Positions 5,401-10,943 of a stretch of 15,734 bases of DNA are shown piece by piece. Within the stretch, counting starts at the first letter, position 1. Each line of letters opens with the position of its first letter. Below the pieces are notes generated by a model, which ran no database searches, was not told the DNA's origin, and saw nothing but the letters and a program-made list of their open reading frames with translations. Made by a program: the position numbers and the translations under genes. Source of the DNA: Kiritimatiellia bacterium (lineage in GTDB: Bacteria > Verrucomicrobiota > Kiritimatiellia > RFP12 > UBA1067); assembly GCA_016302985.1 (NCBI GenBank), contig JAEDMN010000045.1:1-15734 (forward strand), written 5' to 3'.

Positions 5401-7602
5401 GACTTCGACAATCCGGTTCTCACGGCCTCGTACATCGGCATGCTGCGCGTCTACGACTCCGAGCTCGGCGCCGACGCGCGCGCGGCCCTCGCGGCCGAGT
5501 TCCCGTACGTCTCGCCGAACGGACTCTACACGCGCGCGCTGCCCGGCGGCGACCTGGACTGGTCGTCCGCCGCGGCCTGGACGCTGCAGGCGGAGAATCC
5601 GGCCGACCGCACGCAGGCCGACGCCCCGGCCGCGTTCGCGACGGTGCGCCTGCAGGGCGCGGCGGCGACGACATCGACGGTCGCGGTCAACATTCCCGAG
5701 GACGCGCACCTCGAGTCCCTGACGTTCAACGGCCCGGGCGCGATCGCGCTCGTCGCGGGCGACGGCGCGGGCCGTCTCGTGAACGACGGCAAGACCGTGG
5801 TCAACACGGACGTCGCGATTGCGAAGGACGCGGTGGACGTGAGCGGCGGCCCGCTCACGCTCGCGGCCGGCGCGACGCTCACGTTCGACTGGCGCGCCTG
5901 GGACGTGCCGTTTGCGCTGCCGAACCAGGCCGTCAAGCTCACGGGCATCTCGGACGCCTTCGCGGCGGTGTCCTTCCTCGCCCCCGCGGAGCCGAAGGGC
6001 CGCGTCTTCACGCTCCGTTTCGCGCCCGAGGACGGCTGCTGGTACGTGGACATCGCGCGCCCGAAGCTCGCGCTCGAATGGAAGGGCGTGGACGCGGCGT
6101 GGTCCGCCGAGACCATCTGGCGCGACGTCGCGACGGGCGGCGACGCGGCCTTCCTCGCGGGCGACGACGTCGCCTTTCCGACCTGCGCCGCCGACCAGGC
6201 GGTCGTGGTCGAGGGCGAGAAGTCCATGGGCGCGCTGACGTTCGCGGCGGACTCCGCCTACGCGCTCTCCGGCGCGGCGCTCCATTCCACGGGGCTCGCG
6301 AAGACGGGGACGGGCGCGCTCACGGTCGCGAACGCGGTCGTCAGCGAGTCCGGGGCCGACGTCGCGCTCGCGGCGGGCGCGACGGATCTCGCCGACCTGC
6401 GCGGCACGTTCGGCCGCGTCGCGTTCGCGGACGGCGCGGGCGACGAGCTCGCGCGACTCGGCACGGCGGGCTTCCTGAGCCTGAGCGGCGGCCTTGCGTT
6501 CGGCGCGGGCCGCGAGGCGGAGGTTGCCGCGGCGCAGGGCGCGGAGCTGTGCCTGTTCGGTGCGCTCGCGGCGCCGGCCGGCACGACCCTGCGCAAGACG
6601 GGCGCGGGCACGGTCGTCGTGAGCGCGGACGGGCCGGAGTTCCGCGGCCGCCTGGTCGTCGAGGCGGGCATCTTCAGCATCACGAACGGCAACCTGATGA
6701 ACATGACCGCGACGGCGGCGGATCCGGTCCGCGTGCGCGCGGACGGCATGCTGCGCGTGCGGGCGGACGCAGTCGGCTACAAGTACCGCCTCCCGAAGGG
6801 CGCGGTGGTGGACGTCGACGGCGGCGTCGCGCACATCAGCGGCAACAACCCCTTCTACCGCACGCTCACGGACGGCCCGACCTTCCGGGTGCACGGCGGC
6901 GGCCGCGTCCAGTTCGACGGCGCGAACGCGTCCCACGACATCCGCGTCGAGGCGGTCGAGCTCGACGGCGCGACGATGCACCTGGCCGGCACGGTCGCCA
7001 ACTGGGGCGGCTTCGTCGCGCAGATCACGGGCGGCGCGATCCGTTCGCGCGGCGCGAGCGCGATCACGCAGCAGAGCGGGCAGCCGGGCTACATCGCCGT
7101 GCCGAAGCCGGATTCGGGCGACGCGCGGAAGGACCAGGCGCCGGACACGAACTTCCTCGTGCTGGACGTCGCGGACGGGACGCTGACGATGGGCGCGCGG
7201 TCGGCGACGGGCCTCGCGAAGACGGGCGCGGGCGCGCTCGAACTCACGGGCGTCGGCGGGGCGTCCAACCGCGTCGTCGAGGTGCGGGGCGGCACGCTCG
7301 TCGGCAACGCCGCGCTCGCGGCGAACGTGCGCAGCCTGTCCCTCGCGGACGGCACGCGCCTCGATCTCTCCGCGCTCGACGGGGCGCTGGACGGTCCGGC
7401 CGTGACGGTGCCGGCGGGCGCGAAGGTGGCGGTGGAGCTCGCGGGCCGCGACGTCCACATCGGCGACAAGCTGGTGTCGTGGACGGCCGAGACGAAGCCG
7501 GCGGGCCGGTTCGTCCTCGAGCACGCGCGCATCGGCGCCGCGCTCAAGAAGGACGACGGCCTCTACGTCGGCGCCGGCGGGCTGACGTTCGTCGTGCGGT
7601 GA
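2491..7602 (+). CDS. Very large secreted LamG / autotransporter-associated beta-strand repeat protein
   Basis: This encodes 1,703 residues from the ATG at 2491. Residues 1-24 are a Sec signal peptide (MRMTFRNLVGALAAVAATGAWA). Residues ~25-220 form a beta-rich domain with WNNLAGT and YDVYIYCASDN motifs, like verrucomicrobial carbohydrate-binding-type sandwiches. Residues ~225-435 and ~785-1005 are LamG/concanavalin-like (YHLYTMTYSGSGISLKVDD; QHLYVFMKNGRKVKVFLDGE). Residues ~440-780 and ~1010-1660 are repetitive beta-helix-like sequence with autotransporter-associated (PATR) strands: GLAKTGTGALTVAN (~1268), LRKTGAGTVVVSADG (~1367) and GLAKTGAGALELTG (~1574). There is no C-terminal beta-barrel, PEP-CTERM, LPxTG or T9SS tail; it simply ends GGLTFVVR. 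A surface or extracellular adhesin or glycan-binding role is inferred. It lies just upstream of the GH27 gene. No catalytic motif is recognised. Confidence 0.8.
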   Translation: MRMTFRNLVGALAAVAATGAWADAISLNFGVDKSGTSVSGSAQAGVVAGVTGDMWNNLAGTKGTDVAVRTSDRASVAGLTASWSCDNLYAWTTDVQEPLIKDYLDDSADHLSITVKGIPFAAYDVYIYCASDNENRRFGAMNVNGSYYLHQAGQKTATRAFMSERRWGASRAATAVLGTNVMRVPGVSGSTLTIRPENRKMDSWRCAIAAVQVVEVGHALAAPDFYWSGLPKDEPTGWGFSSWAGQAPSSYRRLDPYGREVVAVSENRAPYWAAAKPSAFTFSFVADLSDCNNSAKDSCVLTLGSLGTLSKGLVLLRKQGGNDVELACVENTTTTSGGKFSNRAASVTVPDVAPGYHLYTMTYSGSGISLKVDDRATVSTMTSCPALSAGLQIGDVYGSRSDTTGGREVGVYEVQAWNRVLDEDEKDAVYALAGAYSLRQPMAFPASYNLYDRNGVVTLPSLKEAGVKYVGGTCGTLQLLAGQTAEVSQLRFANVEGDTNSVTFNLYGTVNVTSTSTVVNAGSEITGYRGVILGNEVGEGRYYVHAGGELNGPHAYLALNNKGTKAHNLYIQGGTVRVRGIYATLQYNGVTLSAGGVLELAEMPGSQVLNFHLGRGTLRAVPYVRGETVRNGWNLPSLAVLNFTDATDGTVVDLNGMAHVAAATVSGSGRCILADSSASGGGSIAFAQLSAFRGVMDVSAGVTVDIANCRPRGTLNFAAGSSLVLRESVADSDGYAMLNFTGAPAVTMYRADGVTPVPDARVVTEAGVQRIRYTPAETPVVSGEGCWLDFEFDNRSYLSTGVNKVRLSADTTYGIGRNDTAANFRDEFSIYTASMGYTTIAYPPDWSAAIYATVPQYPHAAVMTFGTNAGGLIGLIAGDVDNEVLLVRTTKKEPYTVLARMTVPNAHTAQHLYVFMKNGRKVKVFLDGELWQTYVSETDINIGNGFQLGSVHGGQEGTGILRFGSPSITGDFDNPVLTASYIGMLRVYDSELGADARAALAAEFPYVSPNGLYTRALPGGDLDWSSAAAWTLQAENPADRTQADAPAAFATVRLQGAAATTSTVAVNIPEDAHLESLTFNGPGAIALVAGDGAGRLVNDGKTVVNTDVAIAKDAVDVSGGPLTLAAGATLTFDWRAWDVPFALPNQAVKLTGISDAFAAVSFLAPAEPKGRVFTLRFAPEDGCWYVDIARPKLALEWKGVDAAWSAETIWRDVATGGDAAFLAGDDVAFPTCAADQAVVVEGEKSMGALTFAADSAYALSGAALHSTGLAKTGTGALTVANAVVSESGADVALAAGATDLADLRGTFGRVAFADGAGDELARLGTAGFLSLSGGLAFGAGREAEVAAAQGAELCLFGALAAPAGTTLRKTGAGTVVVSADGPEFRGRLVVEAGIFSITNGNLMNMTATAADPVRVRADGMLRVRADAVGYKYRLPKGAVVDVDGGVAHISGNNPFYRTLTDGPTFRVHGGGRVQFDGANASHDIRVEAVELDGATMHLAGTVANWGGFVAQITGGAIRSRGASAITQQSGQPGYIAVPKPDSGDARKDQAPDTNFLVLDVADGTLTMGARSATGLAKTGAGALELTGVGGASNRVVEVRGGTLVGNAALAANVRSLSLADGTRLDLSALDGALDGPAVTVPAGAKVAVELAGRDVHIGDKLVSWTAETKPAGRFVLEHARIGAALKKDDGLYVGAGGLTFVVR

Positions 7603-7611
7603 TCCTGCCGC

Positions 7612-7647
7612 GGGACGAGCGGCTGTCGCGCGACGTGCTGACGTCCC
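7612..7647. terminator. GC-rich stem-loop after the large secreted protein gene
   Basis: GGGACG (7612-7617) pairs with CGTCCC (7642-7647), extended by AGC/GCT after a two-base bulge. The 10-bp palindrome GTCGCGCGAC (7625-7634) lies in the loop region. It begins ten bases after the stop codon. No T tract follows, so it may be a transcript-stabilising structure or attenuator rather than an intrinsic terminator. Confidence 0.35.
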
Positions 7648-7709
7648 CGTGGCGGCGGCACCACGTCGGGTGGAATCCGGAATGGGGAATCTCCACCGCC
7701 GTCGGCCGA

Positions 7710-7738
7710 TTGAGTTCCCCGCCCCGATTTGTTATGAT
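7710..7738 (+). promoter_or_regulatory. Promoter of the GH27 gene (TTGAGT-17-TATGAT, extended -10)
   Basis: TTGAGT (7710-7715) and TATGAT (7733-7738) are separated by 17 bases, with TG at 7730-7731 giving an extended -10. It is the best promoter in the window and lies 38 bases before the GH27 start. The GH27 gene therefore probably has its own transcript despite following the large gene by only 174 bases. Confidence 0.7.
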
Positions 7739-7763
7739 ACCGCGAAAACGGTGTTTCAGGAGT

Positions 7764-7769
7764 AGGGAG
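7764..7769 (+). promoter_or_regulatory. Shine-Dalgarno AGGGAG of the GH27 gene
   Basis: AGGGAG lies seven bases before the ATG at 7777; a second site AGGAG (7758-7762) is just upstream. Together they fix the start at 7777. Confidence 0.6.
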
Positions 7770-7776
7770 TTCGGAC

Positions 7777-9618
7777 ATGAAGACGATGAAGGCGGCCGCG
7801 CTGGCGGCGTGCGGGATGATGGCGGGCGCGACGCTCGCCGCGACGGTGGAGTTCGGGACGTGCGACAAGTGTCCGCGCCGGATGCGGATCTCGGACGATG
7901 GCGCGAAGGCGACGGTCAACCTCGCGCGGCTGCAGGACGACCAGCCGGACGCCGCGACGCTCGAGCGGCGGAAGCAGGCGATGGCCGCGCGCGCGGAGAA
8001 GTACCTGAAGCGCGCGGCGAAGCGGGCGGACAACGACCTGCGCAGCCCGCTCATGGGCTGGTCCAGCTGGAACACCTTCGGCGTCGACATCTCCGAGGAG
8101 ATCATTCTCGACACGGCGCGCGCGATGGCGACGAACGGACTCAAGGAGGCCGGCTACGTCTACGTCAACATCGACGACGGCTTCTTCTGGGGCCACGACG
8201 AGAAGGGCAACCTCCGCTTCCATCCGCAGCGCTTCCCGAAGGGGATGAAGGGCACCGTGGACGGCATCCACGCGCTCGGCCTCAAGGCCGGCATCTACTC
8301 GGACGCGGGCGCGGACACGTGCGGCAGCATGTGGGGCGGCAGCGGCACGGGCGGCAAGGACAAGGGCGGCGTCGGGGGCGGTCTCTACGGCCACGACGCG
8401 TCGGACTGCAAGCTGCACTTCGTCGACCTCGGCTTCGACTTCATCAAGGTCGACTACTGCGGCGGCGGCAAGCTCGGCCTCGACGAGCGCGCGCGCTACA
8501 CCGAGATCGCGAACGCGATCAAGGCGACCGGACGCACGGACGTCCGCTTCAACATCTGCCGCTGGGCGTTCCCGGGCACCTGGGCCGCGGACATCGCCGG
8601 CTCCTGGCGCACGACGGAGGACATCCGCGCGAACTGGAAGTCCATCCGCAAGCTCATCGGCGAGAACCTCTACCTGAGCGCGTACGCGAAGCCGGGCCAC
8701 TTCAACGACATCGACATGCTCGAGGTCGGCCAGCTCAAGGGCGTGATCAAGACGATCTTCGGCAACCACGGCGACACGGGCATCACGCCCGAGGAGGAGA
8801 CGACGCACTTCGGCATGTGGTGCATGCTTTCGTCCCCGCTGCTCATCGGCTGCGACGTGCGGACGATTCCCGCCTCCACGCTCAAGCTGATCACGAACCC
8901 GTTCCTCGTCCAGATGAACCAGAACAACGGCCTGGGCGTGCAGGGCGCGGTCGTCTCGCGCGACGGCGACGCCTACATCCTCGCGAAGGACGCGGACGTC
9001 CGCTTCGGCACGTCCCGCTACGTGGCGCTCTACAACGCGGGCGACGCGGAGCACGCGTTCACCGTGAAGGCGGCGGACCTCGAACTCGGCGGCACGGTCG
9101 CGGCGTTCGACCTCGTCGACCGCGCGGACATCGGCACGTTCACGGACACCGTCGTGGTGGATGTGCCCGCGCACGGCGCGCGCTTCTTCCTGATGGACGC
9201 CGAGACGCGCCTCGAGCGCGCGGTCTACGAGGCGGAGACGGCCTATCTCTCCGAGTACCAGGAACTTCGCGACGCGCGCAAGCACGGCACCGCGTTCCCG
9301 TTCCAGTTCGAGGGCGCGTCCGGCGGCGTGGCCGTCGGCTGGCTCGGCAACCGCGAGACGAACGACCTCGTGTGGAAGGACGTCCGCATCGTGAAGGGCG
9401 GGAAGCGCACGCTCGAGTTCCTCTGCGCGGCGCCCGAGGACCGCACGTTCTACGTGCAGGTCGACGGCGCGGCGAAGCCGCGCGTCACATGCAAGGCCAC
9501 GGGCGGCAAGTTCGTCTCCATCCCGGTCGAGGTCGATCTCGCGGAAGGTCTCCACACGGTGCGGATCTACAACCCGACCGGTTGGACGCCCGACATCGAC
9601 CTCATGCGCGTGAAGTAG
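7777..9618 (+). CDS. Secreted GH27 alpha-galactosidase-type glycosidase with CBM6/35-like C-terminus
   Basis: This encodes 613 residues. Residues 1-21 are a signal peptide (cleavage likely after ATLA). LAAC at 9-12 looks like a lipobox but follows too short a hydrophobic run. A linker with CDKC (29-32) and a charged helix leads to the GH27 barrel from residue ~89: PLMGWSSWNTFG, YVNIDDGF, GIYSDAG, then FIKVDYCGG with the nucleophile Asp226, SWRTTEDI with the acid/base Asp282, and GHFNDIDML at 307-315. A glycine-rich insertion occupies ~183-205. A beta-sandwich follows, then from ~484 a CBM6/CBM35-like module beginning YEAETAYL and ending IDLMRVK. GH27 enzymes are retaining hydrolases of terminal alpha-galactose, alpha-N-acetylgalactosamine or related sugars; the exact substrate cannot be read here. 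The 3' end overlaps the convergent regulator gene by 17 bp. Confidence 0.88.
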   Translation: MKTMKAAALAACGMMAGATLAATVEFGTCDKCPRRMRISDDGAKATVNLARLQDDQPDAATLERRKQAMAARAEKYLKRAAKRADNDLRSPLMGWSSWNTFGVDISEEIILDTARAMATNGLKEAGYVYVNIDDGFFWGHDEKGNLRFHPQRFPKGMKGTVDGIHALGLKAGIYSDAGADTCGSMWGGSGTGGKDKGGVGGGLYGHDASDCKLHFVDLGFDFIKVDYCGGGKLGLDERARYTEIANAIKATGRTDVRFNICRWAFPGTWAADIAGSWRTTEDIRANWKSIRKLIGENLYLSAYAKPGHFNDIDMLEVGQLKGVIKTIFGNHGDTGITPEEETTHFGMWCMLSSPLLIGCDVRTIPASTLKLITNPFLVQMNQNNGLGVQGAVVSRDGDAYILAKDADVRFGTSRYVALYNAGDAEHAFTVKAADLELGGTVAAFDLVDRADIGTFTDTVVVDVPAHGARFFLMDAETRLERAVYEAETAYLSEYQELRDARKHGTAFPFQFEGASGGVAVGWLGNRETNDLVWKDVRIVKGGKRTLEFLCAAPEDRTFYVQVDGAAKPRVTCKATGGKFVSIPVEVDLAEGLHTVRIYNPTGWTPDIDLMRVK

Positions 9619-10756
9619 CGCGCCGGAGCTCGGAGAGCGTCTTGCCGGTCCGTCGGCGGACGTAGCGCGAGAGGACGAGCGTGGAGGGCCAGCCCGTGCG
9701 GTCGGCGATGGCCCCCAGGGCGGTTGAATCGTCGCGGACGAGCTCCAGCGCATGGGCGAAGCGGACGTTCTGGATCTCCTCGAGGACGGAATGTCCGGTC
9801 GCCGCGCGGAAGCGGATCTCAGCCTGGCGCCGGGAACTCGGGAAGTCCGCCAGGACCTGGCGCGCCGTCAGGCCGGAGACGGCCTCGCGTTCGATGCGGG
9901 CCAGCGCCTTCTTCACCAGAGGATCCGGACGCAGGATGAGCCGCGTGGACAGCCGTCGGACGATCTGCAGCGGCGGGATGACGCGGAGGCGCGCGGGACG
10001 CGACGGGTCCTCCATGCGCTCCGCCAGCAGTTCGGCCGCGGTCAGGCCCGTCTGGAAGAAGTCCGGCTGCACGCTTGTCAGCGAGGGGATCGTCGTCTCG
10101 CAGATGAGCGGATCGTCGTCGGCCCCGACGAAGGCGAGGTCCTCCGGAATCGAGATGCCGAGCGCCGTGGCGGCCGACAGCGCGATTTCGCAGACCAGGT
10201 CGTTGACGCCGAAGACGCCGCAGGGACGCGGCAGCTTCAGCAGCCATTTCTGGAGTCGCCGCAGAAGAATGGTGATGTCGTCCCTTTCCGCGGGACGGGG
10301 CTGGAAGACCTCGGCCCGGCGGCCGTGCAGGGCGAGCGCCTTCTGGAACGCGTCGATCTTGTCCTGCGCCCAGTAGACGGGGTGGTGCCAGCCAATCACG
10401 GCATGGGAGGCGAAGTCGCGTTCCAGGAGTTCGCGGGCCGCCAGCTGGGCGATGCGGGCGGAATCGTGCCGGACCACCGACGCGCCCTGGTGGACGAGCT
10501 CGGGGGAATGGTCGAGGAAGACCGCGGGCAACTTTCCGAAATCCCGTGGGCGGATGTTCGTCGACGCACCGTCCGATTCGACGATGCAGCCCGCAGGATG
10601 CCAGAAGTCGAGCAGCGGGGCGACCAGGATCGTCCTGCCCGTGCAGACAATCGTCTGCAGCCGCCAGTCGCGGTTTCGCGCAAACGCCTGGATGCCCGCG
10701 AACTTGCGGGACCAGCACTCCAGCTTGGTCGTTCGGAAAACGAGAATCGTCTGCAT
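9602..10756 (-). CDS. XylR-like transcriptional regulator: LacI-type sugar-binding domain plus AraC HTH
   Basis: This encodes 384 residues, cytoplasmic. Residues 1-~265 are a LacI/periplasmic-binding-protein-type sensor without its own N-terminal HTH: TILVFRTTKLECWSRKFAGIQAFAR at the start, CGVFGVNDLVCEIALSAATALGISIPEDLAFVGADDD in the middle, then PSLTSVQPDFFQTGLTAAELL. Residues ~285-384 are an AraC-family DNA-binding domain with two HTHs, the second reading ALGAIADRTGWPSTLVLSRYVRRRTGKTLSELRR. This order is that of XylR-type regulators, which bind direct-repeat operators in response to a sugar. The ATG at 10756 is chosen because homology begins there; a TTG at 10825 would add 23 unrelated residues. 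It diverges from the four-LamG gene and converges on GH27, so it probably controls one or both. The inducer is unknown. Confidence 0.85.
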   Translation of the reverse strand: MQTILVFRTTKLECWSRKFAGIQAFARNRDWRLQTIVCTGRTILVAPLLDFWHPAGCIVESDGASTNIRPRDFGKLPAVFLDHSPELVHQGASVVRHDSARIAQLAARELLERDFASHAVIGWHHPVYWAQDKIDAFQKALALHGRRAEVFQPRPAERDDITILLRRLQKWLLKLPRPCGVFGVNDLVCEIALSAATALGISIPEDLAFVGADDDPLICETTIPSLTSVQPDFFQTGLTAAELLAERMEDPSRPARLRVIPPLQIVRRLSTRLILRPDPLVKKALARIEREAVSGLTARQVLADFPSSRRQAEIRFRAATGHSVLEEIQNVRFAHALELVRDDSTALGAIADRTGWPSTLVLSRYVRRRTGKTLSELRRATSRA

Positions 10757-10763
10757 GGGGGAC

Positions 10764-10769
10764 AGTGTA
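10764..10769 (-). promoter_or_regulatory. -10 of the regulator gene, implying a leaderless or near-leaderless transcript
   Basis: On the minus strand TACACT lies only seven bases before the ATG at 10756, with a weak TTTCGC 17 bases further up. No Shine-Dalgarno is present between them. The box overlaps the palindrome GTGTACAC (10765-10772), which could serve autoregulation. Confidence 0.4.
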
Positions 10770-10848
10770 CACCATTCCGCGGGAACGCGAAAGCACGGCC
10801 CTCCCCAGTTTGTCGGAAATTCCAACGAGCCGGCGTTTCATCACAGGC

Positions 10849-10884
10849 ATTCGTAAAAGTAGTTACAGTCTATTCGCAAAAGTA
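10849..10884. promoter_or_regulatory. 13-bp direct repeat, candidate XylR-type operator
   Basis: ATTCGTAAAAGTA (10849-10861) and ATTCGCAAAAGTA (10872-10884) match at 12 of 13 positions, with starts 23 bp apart, about two helical turns. The second copy ends directly at the expected -35 position (10885-10890) of the four-LamG gene, where an AraC-family activator normally binds. The regulator that diverges from this region is the obvious candidate. Confidence 0.6.
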
Positions 10885-10904
10885 TTAATGTCCAAGATCG
10901 AATA

Positions 10905-10913
10905 TGCTAGAAT
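10905..10913 (+). promoter_or_regulatory. Extended -10 promoter of the four-LamG gene
   Basis: TGCTAGAAT is an extended -10, 30 bases before the start at 10944. The -35 position holds a poor TTAATG (10885-10890), consistent with dependence on an activator bound to the adjacent direct repeat. Confidence 0.6.
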
Positions 10914-10933
10914 ACACTTAATCCGCGTTTTTT

Positions 10934-10939
10934 GGAGGT
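10934..10939 (+). promoter_or_regulatory. Shine-Dalgarno GGAGGT of the four-LamG gene
   Basis: GGAGGT lies four bases before the ATG at 10944 and seven before the next ATG at 10947. It excludes the in-frame TTG at 10932, which overlaps it; spacing slightly favours 10947. Confidence 0.6.
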
Positions 10940-10943
10940 TGTC

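Noticed and set aside
2416..7524. Minus-strand open frame of about 1,700 codons
   Set aside because: It is the mirror of a very GC-rich gene in which stop codons are rare on the opposite strand. It is dominated by Arg, Ala, Val and His, has no signal peptide or motif, and the plus strand carries clear LamG and PATR features.
7777..7812. Lipoprotein signal (LAAC) in the GH27 protein
   Set aside because: Only about seven residues of hydrophobic segment precede Cys12, and a better Sec cleavage site follows at ATLA, so ordinary secretion is more likely, although it is not excluded.
2550..9665. Plus-strand frame of about 2,370 codons spanning two genes
   Set aside because: Arg-rich low-complexity translation that runs through the 7603-7776 promoter region and out of frame with both the LamG/PATR and GH27 proteins; a GC artefact.
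10757..10825. Longer regulator starting at TTG 10825
   Set aside because: The extra 23 residues do not resemble the family, they would include the promoter-like sequence, and the sensor domain begins right at the ATG 10756.
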